This document shows, piece by piece, positions 1-9,075 of a DNA stretch of 64,000 nt (positions are counted from its first letter, which is position 1; every line of letters starts with the position of its first letter). The stretch spans positions 68,001-132,000 of the forward strand of contig DASSTE010000074.1 in NCBI GenBank assembly GCA_035708085.1. The letters are read 5' to 3'. This DNA comes from DASSBR01 sp035708085. GTDB lineage: Bacteria; Pseudomonadota; Gammaproteobacteria; Natronospirales; DASSBR01. The notes under the pieces were generated by a model. It made no database searches and was not told the origin of the DNA. It saw only the letters and a program-made list of their open reading frames with translations. The position numbers and the translations under genes were made by a program.

Positions 1-834
1 TCCCGGCGCGCTCGCCAAATCCGGGTGGCTCACCAGCCAACCCAGCGCGTGTGCCGGCAGATCGAATTCCGGCACCACCATGATGCCGCGGTCGTTCGCG
101 TAGCGGATGATCGCTTTCATCTCGCGCTGCGTAAAGAATTGGCCGCGTGAGCCGAGCGCCGTCAGCTTCGGAAAAACCTTGCTCTCGATGCGGAAGCCCT
201 GGTTGTCGCTCAGGTGCAGATGCAGGACATTCAGCTTGACCGCCGCCATGCCGCGGATTTCGCGCTCGATGACGTTGACCGGCTCGAAATGGCGCACCAC
301 GTCGATCATCAGGCCGCGCCACTTGAAGCGCGGCTGGTCCTGGATATCCACGGCCGGCAGGAAGTAGCCGCCCGAGTTCGATTGCAGCAGTTGCAGAAAC
401 GTCTGCAGACCGTGCAGAGCACCAAGCCCGTCTACCGCCGTCAGCACCGCGTGGTGCGAGTCGACGTGCAGGCTGTAGGACTCGTCCTCGCCGATCTTGA
501 GCACGCCGGGGCGCTGCACGCGAATCAGGAGCCCGGCGTGCGGATCGTCAACGTCGGCTGTAACCATGTGCTGCTTGAATACGATGCCGGTGCGCCGCTG
601 CAGGTGATGCAGCAGTCGCGTGGCGCCGTGGTACAGCCGCGACGCCGGGTGGCCGACGACCTTGATATCGAATTGCTCGGTCAGCGGAAAGCGGCCGTGA
701 TGAAGTTCCAGATGCGCCGGCCATGGCATCAGGTCCAAATTCGCTTTGGATGCCGTCGGCGCGCTATCGGCAAGCGCCTGCACGGAGGCGAGCGCCAGAG
801 CGCCCGCCACAAGTACGAGTTTTGCCGCTTTCAT
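1..834 (-). CDS. GH20 beta-N-acetylhexosaminidase (partial, C-terminus outside window)
   Basis: Secreted exo-hexosaminidase that would remove terminal GlcNAc/GalNAc from chitin-, glycan- or murein-derived oligosaccharides. Reverse-strand translation starts MKAAKLVLVAGALALASVQA, a clear signal peptide, followed by the GH20 N-terminal domain and the start of the TIM barrel (FKWRGLMIDVVRHF, LNVLHLHLSDNQGFR, and MVVPEFDLPAHALGW near the edge). The catalytic Asp-Glu pair lies beyond base 1, so activity cannot be judged. Its ATG overlaps the stop of the upstream GH2 gene (ATGA at 831-834), so the two form one operon. Family assignment is firm; substrate is inferred. Confidence 0.9.
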   Translation of the reverse strand, partial: MKAAKLVLVAGALALASVQALADSAPTASKANLDLMPWPAHLELHHGRFPLTEQFDIKVVGHPASRLYHGATRLLHHLQRRTGIVFKQHMVTADVDDPHAGLLIRVQRPGVLKIGEDESYSLHVDSHHAVLTAVDGLGALHGLQTFLQLLQSNSGGYFLPAVDIQDQPRFKWRGLMIDVVRHFEPVNVIEREIRGMAAVKLNVLHLHLSDNQGFRIESKVFPKLTALGSRGQFFTQREMKAIIRYANDRGIMVVPEFDLPAHALGWLVSHPDLASAPG

Positions 835-3530
835 TGGTTGGTCTCGACCCCTTTTTGCATGACAGGCGCGGGAAACTCATGCCGCGCGACATTGACGCCG
901 TGTAGCCGCACCGTCGGCACCGCACCGGCAAGGTCCGCGGCCCGATAGCGCGCGGTGAGCGTGATCGACTCTCCCGGCCACAAGGTCACGTCGTTCCCGT
1001 TCCATGTCACCGGCAATACCGGCGGCCCGCCCTTGCCGCGCCGCATCGACAGATGTTGGAAAAACTGGACGTGCCGCGATTGCGCCGGGTTGACGATTTT
1101 GACCGTTGTAACGTCGTCAACACCGGTGCGGCGGGTTGCGGCGCTGATTTCGACTGTCGCCGCCGGCAAATGTTCAAGCGCGCTGAAATCAGCGTAGCGG
1201 CTCACCGGCGTTATGTACCACGTCGACTTCTTCCAGTCGAGCTTGTCCGGATGTGTCGACAGCCAATAAACGTTCCGGCTGAGGAGCTTTCCATCGGCAT
1301 CCATCAACGCGAGTTCGACGAAAAAGGTCGGCGACAGATGTGCGAGATTCGGTAGCTGCAGCAACGCGTGCGTGTGGTCGGCCGGCAGCGTTATGCGCGC
1401 GATGCGCCGCGTGTAGCGAATCCGGCCCTCGAGATCGCGAACCCTGATTTGCGCCGTCAGGTCCCGCAGCGGATGCCGGGTCAAGTTGACGGCGATGATC
1501 TTGCCGCTGCCGTACGCGTATTGGATATGCACCGGCTCGTTGGCCTTCTTGGCGCCGAAGTAGGCGCCGGCCGGATCGAGGTAATAATTGAACAAATGCC
1601 AGTGCAGCGACGGCCAGGCGTTGTTGAGCATCCAGTAAATCAGACCGGTCGCCGGGCTCGCCGCATCCATATGCGCGGCGTAGGCCTCGAACTGTGCGCG
1701 GGTGGCTTCGTAATTCGCGAGCTGCGCTTTTTCGACGTAATCTTCCAGGCTGCGTGGGGCGCCGTAGCGCGCGGCGAGCGCGGCGTCGAAGCGCTTCAGC
1801 GTCGAAAATGGCGAAAACGCGGGCGCGGCGTGGTATTGCTTCACGTGTGGCTTCTGCCACAACGCCTGGAGCGCGATCGGCGAAAGCATTTTCGTCAGGC
1901 TGTCGAGCGTCGGAATGTCGATGCCCGCGCTCATTTCCGAATCAAAGCCGAAGGCGCCGCCGTGCTTGTCGGCATACCAGTAGTTCGGCGGCACCCAGGC
2001 GTATGGCCCCGCCATTTTCAGACCCGACGGCCCGGCCGCCGGAGTCTTTTGTGCCGAAGCCGCCGAGACGATCGGGTCCGGCCAGTCGGCAGCGTGCAGC
2101 GCATCGACGTACAGTTGCGCGATCTTCGTCGGCGGCGCGTTGTCGCTGCCGATCAGGAACGCGATCACAGACGGATGATTGCGCAGCAGGCGCGCTTCGC
2201 TCGTCATCGACTCGCGCGCCACTTTCATGTCCGTCGCATCCCACGGCGCGCCGCCGGTGCCGGCCCAGCCTTCCCATTTATCGCAGCATTCCCAGCCGGG
2301 CAGAATCATGATCCCGTTGCGATCGGCGAGATCGTAAAAGTGCTGACGCTCGAGCTTGCCCTCGGTGCGAATCGCGTTGAGGCCGAGGTTGCGAACGTAG
2401 CCGAACTCCTCCGCCAGCCGTTTCGGTTGCACGCGCAGAAACATGTCCGGCGACCAGCCCGCGCCGCGAATCAGCAGCGGCATCCCGTTGACGACGAACT
2501 GGCGATAGCCTTGCGGCGTGAGGTGCGAGCGCACGTCGCGAATGCCGAACGTCGCCTGTGCTCGATCGGACAGAGCCTCCCTTACCGTCGCGCTCAACCT
2601 CACCTTATACAGAGGGTGGGGGCCGAGCCCCGCCGGCCACCATACGCGCGGGTTGTGCAGTTCTAGTGCCGGATCGGAGGCGGGATTAAAGGTGACGGTT
2701 TTTGTTTCGTGCGGCTTTAGCGTGAGACGGCGGTGGAATTCAACACCGGCCGTTTCGCCATTAACGACGACACTGTGCGCCGCATCATCGTCGTTGTGCA
2801 CTTCCGCCTTGATCGCAAGCGCCGCGCGATCAAGCGCCGGCAGCGCAAGATTCGAGGTGACGCGCAAGCCATGCAGCGACACCGGGCCGGAGCGCACCAC
2901 ATCAATGCCGCGCCACAGGCCCATGTTGTTGTCCGGCGCGGGCGGATTCCAGTCGATCCAGCCCATGATCAGGTCGCGCTCAGGCTCCGCCGGATAAACC
3001 TCGACAGCCAGCGTATTGATGCCGGGATGCACCAGCCGGGTCACGTCTATTTCGTGCACCGTAAATGCGCCGGCGATTTGCGTGCGATCAGCAATCTCGA
3101 CGCCGTTCAGCCACAGGTCGGCCCGGGGGATAATGCCGTTGGTGCGAATATACGTGCGCAAGCCGTGCGCGCCGTCGAGCTGGAATTCCGCGCGATACCA
3201 CCACGGAACCCGGAAATGTTCGTGATTGACGCTGCGCAGCCGGTCGCCCTTAAACAATCTTGTGTAGCGGCCGTCCGTCAGCAGCGCAGCCATGACGGTG
3301 GATTGCGCGCCGGCCGCATACCAGCCCTTGGTCGAAAAATCCGCTTGTGAAATCGTGTGACCGTTTTGCGGTGCGCGCGTCGACGATTCGATCTGCCAGC
3401 CGGCAATAAGTGTAACGGTTCCGGCAGCCGCGGGGATCGTTGTCGTCGTGCCTGCCGCTGCGTTCAAGGACGCGGCAAATACAATGCATGCAGCCGTACC
3501 GGCGAATGCCATTCGTAACCGTGGTTGCAT
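831..3530 (-). CDS. GH2 exo-beta-D-glucosaminidase (CsxA-like)
   Basis: 899-residue secreted glycoside hydrolase, likely removing non-reducing-end glucosamine from chitosan-type or N-deacetylated glycans. It has a signal peptide, a GH2 sugar-binding jelly roll, an immunoglobulin-like domain and a TIM barrel. Diagnostic features of the exo-glucosaminidase subgroup are GWECCDKWEGW, IGSDNAPP (general acid Asp about 463, where ordinary GH2 enzymes have Asn-Glu) and FGFDSEMSAG (nucleophile Glu about 532). I chose the ATG at 3530 because GGGGAGCGC and AAGGAG lie just upstream and the signal peptide starts there; the frame is open to 3602. It overlaps the GH20 gene by 4 nt. The strand diverges from the TonB operon across operator A. 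Confidence 0.9.
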   Translation of the reverse strand: MQPRLRMAFAGTAACIVFAASLNAAAGTTTTIPAAAGTVTLIAGWQIESSTRAPQNGHTISQADFSTKGWYAAGAQSTVMAALLTDGRYTRLFKGDRLRSVNHEHFRVPWWYRAEFQLDGAHGLRTYIRTNGIIPRADLWLNGVEIADRTQIAGAFTVHEIDVTRLVHPGINTLAVEVYPAEPERDLIMGWIDWNPPAPDNNMGLWRGIDVVRSGPVSLHGLRVTSNLALPALDRAALAIKAEVHNDDDAAHSVVVNGETAGVEFHRRLTLKPHETKTVTFNPASDPALELHNPRVWWPAGLGPHPLYKVRLSATVREALSDRAQATFGIRDVRSHLTPQGYRQFVVNGMPLLIRGAGWSPDMFLRVQPKRLAEEFGYVRNLGLNAIRTEGKLERQHFYDLADRNGIMILPGWECCDKWEGWAGTGGAPWDATDMKVARESMTSEARLLRNHPSVIAFLIGSDNAPPTKIAQLYVDALHAADWPDPIVSAASAQKTPAAGPSGLKMAGPYAWVPPNYWYADKHGGAFGFDSEMSAGIDIPTLDSLTKMLSPIALQALWQKPHVKQYHAAPAFSPFSTLKRFDAALAARYGAPRSLEDYVEKAQLANYEATRAQFEAYAAHMDAASPATGLIYWMLNNAWPSLHWHLFNYYLDPAGAYFGAKKANEPVHIQYAYGSGKIIAVNLTRHPLRDLTAQIRVRDLEGRIRYTRRIARITLPADHTHALLQLPNLAHLSPTFFVELALMDADGKLLSRNVYWLSTHPDKLDWKKSTWYITPVSRYADFSALEHLPAATVEISAATRRTGVDDVTTVKIVNPAQSRHVQFFQHLSMRRGKGGPPVLPVTWNGNDVTLWPGESITLTARYRAADLAGAVPTVRLHGVNVARHEFPAPVMQKGVETNQ

Positions 3531-3604
3531 GCGCTCCCCGCTGCTCCTTTGAAATTTGAGTGTCGAAGCGTTGCATCGCCGCTGCAACCTGTCAAGCTGC
3601 ACAT

Positions 3605-3610
3605 ATTCTA
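3605..3610 (-). promoter_or_regulatory. Candidate -10 of the GH2-GH20 operon
   Basis: On the minus strand TAGAAT (5 of 6 to consensus) lies about 70 nt upstream of the GH2 ATG. No good -35 is seen at 16-18 bp, as expected for an activator-dependent promoter. Reading leftward from operator A, the motif GCAAACGGC ends at the same 15-bp distance from the palindrome as in the sugar-porter promoter near 29610. Confidence 0.35.
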
Positions 3611-3643
3611 CATTTACAAAGTTCAGCCGTTTGCAGGGATTCG

Positions 3644-3660
3644 TATAGCCTGCGGCTATA
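3644..3660. promoter_or_regulatory. Operator A: LysR-type palindrome TATAGCC-TGC-GGCTATA
   Basis: Perfect 7+7 inverted repeat with a 3-nt centre, in the divergent gap between the GH2-GH20 operon and the TonB operon. Its core is ATAG-N7-CTAT, the form typical of LysR-family recognition sites. GGCGA begins 15 bp to the right (3676) and the -35 of the TonB operon begins 21 bp to the right. Three more copies occur in this window with the same geometry. The sequence is seen directly; binding by the LysR protein encoded at 18081-18989 is inferred. Confidence 0.8.
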
Positions 3661-3675
3661 AGTGGTTTCGATTTA

Positions 3676-3709
3676 GGCGATTTACTTGATGCGTGAGCGA
3701 TGCTATTAC
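3676..3709 (+). promoter_or_regulatory. Predicted promoter of the first TonB operon
   Basis: GGCGA element 3676-3680, -35 TTTACT 3681-3686, 17-bp spacer, -10 TATTAC 3704-3709. The start would be near 3716, placing operator A at about -64 and leaving a leader of about 60 nt before the ATG at 3777. Confidence 0.6.
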
Positions 3710-3776
3710 ATAGGGTGACCGAAAGCGCGAAATGGCAGTTGCGCTAAGGCTGACACAAAAAACATGGAGGGGTCCA

Positions 3777-6716
3777 ATGAAACGATCCACCTGTATCGGC
3801 ATCCTCAAGAGGGCCGCTATGGCGGCGGCTTTTATTGCATTCACGAGCAGTGGCGCCTGGGCTGCATCCAAAACGGAAGGCTCAATCTACGGCCAAGCCA
3901 CGCCCGGCGAGAGCATTGTCGTCCACAGTCTTTCAATAGGCCTTTCGCGTGCTGTAATCGTTGGCAGCGACGGACATTTCCGTATCAATGATTTGCCGCC
4001 GGGTGAGTACAGCGTCACCCTTCAGCAGAATGGTGAGGTCGTCGCAAGCCGCAGTCACGTTATCGTCCAGGCCGGCATTGGTACCGACGTCCGTTTGGGT
4101 ACCGGTGCGGCACAAAACCTTGGAACGATCAAGGTGGTGGGCGGGTCGATCAACCCGATCGACGTGTCGTCAACCAACACTTCGCTGGTGCTGACTTCCG
4201 CTGAGTTTAAACAGCTGCCGGTACCGCGCGACATCACCAGCGTTGCGTTGTTGGCGCCGAGTACTTTAGCCGGTTCGCCGAATTTTGGCTTCGGTGTGTC
4301 GTTCGGTGGTTCCTCGATTGCAGAGAACGCCTATTATCTCGATGGACTCAACGTTACGGACATGCAGGAATTTCTGTCGTTCGCGGTCCCGCCGTTTGAA
4401 GGCCTTGAGCAATACCAGGTATTGACGGGCGGTTACGGCCCCAAATTCGGCAACGCCCTTGGCGGCGTCGTCAACATCGTGACTAAGAGTGGCACCAACC
4501 AGTTTCACGCCGGCGCCAACGTCTTCTGGACGCCGCCCGGTTTGCGGAGCAAAGGGCCTGAAACGTTCCTGCCGAATGGTGATCACTTCATTCACGACAG
4601 TTACGACGAATACTCGAATACCGTGTACAACGTGTACGGCAGCGGTCCGATCATCAGGGACCACCTGTTCTTCTACGCGCTGTATCAAGGGCAGAACTAC
4701 AAAGATGACCTGTACGCCGGTAGTACCAGCTATCACGACGATATCGGCAATCCGGAAGGCCTGCTGAAGCTCGACTGGAATATCAACGACCGCAACCGAC
4801 TGACGTTCACCGGCTTCAGCACGGAACGTGAGGACAATGAAACCATCTATTCATTGGATCCGCTGTATTCGACCACTCGCACCGGCGTCACCGGAACCGT
4901 TCAGACCGATCTCGGGTCGCGTGCCTACATCGGCAAGTACACCGGGACGTTCACGGACAATTTCTCAATGACGGCGATGTATGGCTACGTCTATTTCGAC
5001 AACGGCGCGACCCCTTCGGGTGTCGATTGCCCCGTCGTTTATAACGATATCGGCGACACGTCAATTCGTCTCGGCTGCTGGTCGTCCTACTATATTCATC
5101 CGAAGGACAATAACAGCCATCGTCACCAGTACCGGCTCGACTTCGAATGGCAAATCGGCCCGCACGATGTGACATTCGGCTACGATCATCAGGATTTCGT
5201 CACCCAATATCACATTCACTACAGCGGCGGCCACTACTGGCTGTACGAAGATGCCGCGCCCGGTAACTTGCTGCCCAATGGGGCCAACGTGCCGGCGGGC
5301 GTCACCCAGATCGTGCGCAAGCGCATATTTACTGAAGGCGGTACTTTCGAGGATATCGGCGACGCAGCCTATATCCAGGACAAGTGGCGGATCGGTAATT
5401 GGTACGTGAGGCTTGGCCTGCGGGATAGCCGCATCGACAGCAAGAACGCCAATGGCAACACCTACATCAAGTTCAACAACGAGATTGCGCCCCGGCTCGG
5501 CTTTTCGTGGGACGTTAACGGGGACGGCAGCCTGAAGATCTACGGCGATCTCGGCCGTTACTTTATTCCGATTCCTACCAACGAAAGCGTTATCACTGCG
5601 GGCGCTCGCATCGAGACCGACAACTACTACACCTTCACCGGCATGGACTCCACGACCGGCGCGCCCACCGGCACGCAGGAAATCGGCGGCCAGTACGTGG
5701 TGGCGGACGGCAAAGTGCGCAGCCCCCAGAGCGTTGCGGCCTGGAATCTGAAGTCGATGAGCAACGACGAACTGATCCTCGGGGCCCAGCAGCGCATTGG
5801 CATGAGTCAATGGTCGGTCGGCATTCGCGGGATTCGGCGCGTACTCGTTAACGGTGAGGAAGACACCTGCCAGTATGAGGGCTTCGCGAGGTGGGCCGAG
5901 GCGCACAATTACGATGTCGACTCAGTGCTCAACTCGCCGACCTGCATTATCGTCAATCCCGGCAGTGATGTAGGCGACTATGTCGATATCGATGGCGACG
6001 GCCAGCTCGAAAAGGTGACCATCGAAAACAAATATCTTGGTCTGCCGGATATGGAACGCTATTACAACGCGGTGGAACTGCTGTTTCAGCGCGCGTTTGA
6101 CGGCAAGTGGTTCCTGAACGGTTCGCTGACGTGGTCGCATAACTACGGCAATGCGCAAGGCTATGTGAAACCCGCGACCGGTCAGGAAGAAGCCGGTACG
6201 ACCACGAACTTCGATCACACCGAATGGACGGTCGACTCCTATGGCAATCTGCCGCAGGACCATCGCTGGGTATTGAAGGTTTTTGGCGCCTACAACTTTA
6301 CTCCCGAGTGGCGCGTCGGCTTCAACGTCCTGATACACAGCGGCATGCCGATCAGTTGCCTGGGCACGTATCCGAACTTCTACGGCAATCACAACTCGGC
6401 TGCCAGCGAAAACATATCGCATTTCTGTGGAGACCAGTTCGTCCCGCAGGGTTCGGTCGGCAGGACGCCTCGTATTTACAGGCTCGACGGATCGGTGCAG
6501 TACAGCCCGGCGTGGGCGCCGGGGCTGCAAATCAGCCTGGCTGTCTTCAACGTGTTGAATTCGCACCATGCCACTCACGTCAGCGAATTCTACGACGATG
6601 GACGATATGCCGGTCAGCCGGGTAGTTACCATTACATCCGCATTCCGAGCTACTTGGTGCCGGATGCCTATCAGACGTTCCGCTATGCGCGAGTGAGCGT
6701 CGAATACGACTGGTAG
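3777..6716 (+). CDS. TonB-dependent receptor, Oar/carboxypeptidase-regulatory type
   Basis: 979-residue outer-membrane receptor predicted to import a ligand using TonB energy. After a signal peptide (about 1-35) comes a carboxypeptidase-regulatory-like beta-sandwich (GHFRINDLPPGEYSVTL), then the plug (NAYYLDGLNV, GNALGGVVNIVTKSGTN) and a long barrel ending VSVEYDW. The ATG at 3777 follows GGAGGGG; an in-frame ATG at 3732 has no such site and would precede the signal peptide. An insert near residue 740 carries DIDGDGQLE, resembling the start of a calcium-binding loop. First gene of an operon with a serine hydrolase, a YkuD protein and an amino-acid permease, which suggests peptide-like cargo. 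The ligand cannot be read from sequence. Confidence 0.9.
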   Translation: MKRSTCIGILKRAAMAAAFIAFTSSGAWAASKTEGSIYGQATPGESIVVHSLSIGLSRAVIVGSDGHFRINDLPPGEYSVTLQQNGEVVASRSHVIVQAGIGTDVRLGTGAAQNLGTIKVVGGSINPIDVSSTNTSLVLTSAEFKQLPVPRDITSVALLAPSTLAGSPNFGFGVSFGGSSIAENAYYLDGLNVTDMQEFLSFAVPPFEGLEQYQVLTGGYGPKFGNALGGVVNIVTKSGTNQFHAGANVFWTPPGLRSKGPETFLPNGDHFIHDSYDEYSNTVYNVYGSGPIIRDHLFFYALYQGQNYKDDLYAGSTSYHDDIGNPEGLLKLDWNINDRNRLTFTGFSTEREDNETIYSLDPLYSTTRTGVTGTVQTDLGSRAYIGKYTGTFTDNFSMTAMYGYVYFDNGATPSGVDCPVVYNDIGDTSIRLGCWSSYYIHPKDNNSHRHQYRLDFEWQIGPHDVTFGYDHQDFVTQYHIHYSGGHYWLYEDAAPGNLLPNGANVPAGVTQIVRKRIFTEGGTFEDIGDAAYIQDKWRIGNWYVRLGLRDSRIDSKNANGNTYIKFNNEIAPRLGFSWDVNGDGSLKIYGDLGRYFIPIPTNESVITAGARIETDNYYTFTGMDSTTGAPTGTQEIGGQYVVADGKVRSPQSVAAWNLKSMSNDELILGAQQRIGMSQWSVGIRGIRRVLVNGEEDTCQYEGFARWAEAHNYDVDSVLNSPTCIIVNPGSDVGDYVDIDGDGQLEKVTIENKYLGLPDMERYYNAVELLFQRAFDGKWFLNGSLTWSHNYGNAQGYVKPATGQEEAGTTTNFDHTEWTVDSYGNLPQDHRWVLKVFGAYNFTPEWRVGFNVLIHSGMPISCLGTYPNFYGNHNSAASENISHFCGDQFVPQGSVGRTPRIYRLDGSVQYSPAWAPGLQISLAVFNVLNSHHATHVSEFYDDGRYAGQPGSYHYIRIPSYLVPDAYQTFRYARVSVEYDW

Positions 6717-6718
6717 TC

Positions 6719-8317
6719 ATGCGTCATGTAATCACCGCACTAGCGACGGCGCTGCTGATTTCGGCAGCGCCGTCGGCGTGCGCGGCTTCGCCTTACGACG
6801 CCATGGTCGATGCGGTTATGGCGCGTTACCATCTTCCCGGTCTTGCCGTAGGCGTCATCAAGAACGGCAAGGTGGTGTACATACGGACGGACGGTGTACT
6901 GGCCATCGGCTCGGGCAAGCCCGTCACGTCGGATACGCTGTTCAAGATCGCGTCGAATACCAAGGCGTTCACAACTGCGCTGCTGGCCCGCCTGGTCCAG
7001 CAAGGCAAGCTCAAGTGGAACGACCCGGTGCGCAAGTACCTGCCGAAATTCGGCATGTACGAGCCGTGGGTGGCGCGCAATATGCAGGTCCGTGATCTGT
7101 TGATGCATGACAACGGTCTGCGCGCCGGCGCGGGCGATCTGATGCTTTGGCCGCAACCGAACGATTTCACGCGCGCCGACATCGTGGCGGGCCTGAAGTA
7201 CATCAAGCCGATCCACAGCTTCCGTGCGACATACGCCTACAGCAATACGTCATACGTGATCGCGGGCCAGGTTGCGGCCGCGGCCGGCGGCGCATCCTAC
7301 GAGCACTTGATGCGTCGGGAAGTGTTCAAGCCGCTGGGCCTGACTCGCTGCATCGTCGGCCGCTTCAATCGAGACGAAGTGGGTAACGTCGCGCAACCGC
7401 ATACCCGCTCACATGGTCATTGGGTCGTTACCGGCGCCGACGGCAAAATTGTACCGTTAGTCACCGCCGCCGCGGCCGGGGGTGTCCGTTGCAGTCTGAA
7501 CGCCATGCTGAAGTGGGCGCAGAACTGGCTCGCGCCGACGCCGAAACAATTGGCCTGGCTGTCGCCGAAGCAGCGCCGCATTTTGTGGTCGGCGCACCGG
7601 CCGATTCCGTTATCGCCGCGCCGTCGTGCGTGGGACCACGCCCACTTTTTCGCCAACGGCTACGGCTGGCACCTCGAAGACGTCGACGGCAAATGGGTCG
7701 TCTGGCATACCGGAACGCTGTCCGGCGTGTACTCGGCGCTGACTCTGCTGCCCGACCAGAAGACCGGCTTTGTCATCCTTATTAATGCCGAAGCACCCGA
7801 TGCACGCCGGGTGCTGAAAGAAGTCATTCTGAAGCATTTCACCGCGCCTGGACGGGGTCGATCGGTGGCGAGTTATGCGGACGAACTGGCGCGCGCGCAC
7901 CATCGGCAACAGGTGTCGCATATGCCGGATACGTCCTCACGTGTGCCGGCGACCGCGCACGAACTCGAGCGGGAACTCGGCATCTGGCGCAGTCCGTGGT
8001 TCGGCAAGGTCTCGCTATGCGAGGCTCACGGCAAAGTGCGCTTCAGTTCCGCCAAGTCGCCGATGATGATGGGCATCGTGATGCGTGTCGGGAATCGTTA
8101 CCTGGTGGATTGGGACAATTTCGGCCCGCACGCCGAAGCCTGGCTGGAGTTTGCGCAAGAGAAGCCTGTTGTCTTGCAGATGGCCAAGGTCGATCCCGAC
8201 GCCGATTTCAGCTGGGATTATGAAGATCTCGCGTTTCGACGAATCGGCGCGTGCCGACGTGCCGGCAACGGCGTTACTGCACGGTTACAACGGCACGCGG
8301 GCAGGGCGTCCGGGTGA
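6719..8317 (+). CDS. Class C beta-lactamase-fold serine hydrolase (exported)
   Basis: 532 residues with a signal peptide. The catalytic triplet of the penicillin-binding protein/AmpC fold is present: S79-N-T-K82, Y174-S-N and a later WHTGTLSG in place of KTG. The C-terminal part resembles the extra beta domain of D-aminopeptidases and related esterases. It lies 2 nt after the TonB receptor stop and overlaps the next gene by GTGA, so it is co-transcribed. In this setting a periplasmic peptidase or esterase on D-amino-acid-containing peptides is more likely than antibiotic resistance; this is inference. A paralogue follows the second TonB receptor at 16513. Confidence 0.85.
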   Translation: MRHVITALATALLISAAPSACAASPYDAMVDAVMARYHLPGLAVGVIKNGKVVYIRTDGVLAIGSGKPVTSDTLFKIASNTKAFTTALLARLVQQGKLKWNDPVRKYLPKFGMYEPWVARNMQVRDLLMHDNGLRAGAGDLMLWPQPNDFTRADIVAGLKYIKPIHSFRATYAYSNTSYVIAGQVAAAAGGASYEHLMRREVFKPLGLTRCIVGRFNRDEVGNVAQPHTRSHGHWVVTGADGKIVPLVTAAAAGGVRCSLNAMLKWAQNWLAPTPKQLAWLSPKQRRILWSAHRPIPLSPRRRAWDHAHFFANGYGWHLEDVDGKWVVWHTGTLSGVYSALTLLPDQKTGFVILINAEAPDARRVLKEVILKHFTAPGRGRSVASYADELARAHHRQQVSHMPDTSSRVPATAHELERELGIWRSPWFGKVSLCEAHGKVRFSSAKSPMMMGIVMRVGNRYLVDWDNFGPHAEAWLEFAQEKPVVLQMAKVDPDADFSWDYEDLAFRRIGACRRAGNGVTARLQRHAGRASG

Positions 8318-9051
8318 CATTTGATCGCCGAAAAATCGGGCTGGCGCTAGGCGTGCTGCTGCTCTGTTCTACAGCGCCCTGTGCGTGGAGCGCAACCGCA
8401 GGCGCCGCTACCGGACAGTATGTAGGTCAACTGCTTGCCAAGGCTCATAGCGCCTACGGCAGCTCGCAAGCCATCGTGGTGACAGTCGGTGCGCCGGACA
8501 AGCCGCGCGCGTCGCTCGTTGCCTACGCTTTCAAGAACGGTCATTGGAAAAGGGCGACCGGGAAGATAGCGGCAGTCGTCGGGCGTCGCGGGATCACGCT
8601 CGACAAGCATGAAGGCGATCTCAAATCGCCGGCGGGTATCTTTTATTTGGGCCGCGCGTTCGGCTCTGCGCCAAAGCCCGACGGCGTGGACATGCCGTAC
8701 ACCAGAACGACGAAGAACGACTACTGGATCGACGACACGACATCGCCGGACTACAACAAGTGGGTCAGGTACGCCGGCAATCCGGGCACACGCTGGAAGT
8801 CGTACGAACGGTTGCTCGTCCCCGCGTATCAATATATGATCGTCATCCGTTACAACATGGATCCGATACGCAAGGGCCGCGGGAGCGCCATTTTCTTTCA
8901 CATCTGGCCCGGCCCGGACGGCTCGACCGTAGGCTGCACAGCGATCTCGAAAGCACACCTGGTCGATCTGCTGAAGTGGCTGGAACCCGACAAGCGGCCG
9001 GTGATTATCCAGGGCACCGTGGCGCAGCTTAAAACGATTGCCCATCGCTAA
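8314..9051 (+). CDS. YkuD-family L,D-transpeptidase/carboxypeptidase-like protein
   Basis: 245 residues with an N-terminal signal segment. The YkuD signature is visible as FFHIW (His about 196) followed by GSTVGCTAIS (Cys about 208), matching the family His...Ser/Thr-x-Gly-Cys motif. Family members cleave or exchange meso-diaminopimelate peptide bonds in peptidoglycan. The start is GTG at 8314, overlapping the upstream stop (GTGA); the frame is open further upstream but has no better start. Being inside an uptake operon rather than with cell-wall synthesis genes hints at a degradative role, which is inference. Confidence 0.82.
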   Translation: MTFDRRKIGLALGVLLLCSTAPCAWSATAGAATGQYVGQLLAKAHSAYGSSQAIVVTVGAPDKPRASLVAYAFKNGHWKRATGKIAAVVGRRGITLDKHEGDLKSPAGIFYLGRAFGSAPKPDGVDMPYTRTTKNDYWIDDTTSPDYNKWVRYAGNPGTRWKSYERLLVPAYQYMIVIRYNMDPIRKGRGSAIFFHIWPGPDGSTVGCTAISKAHLVDLLKWLEPDKRPVIIQGTVAQLKTIAHR

Positions 9052-9075
9052 ATTCCACCGTTCCGGCAGCGTCCC

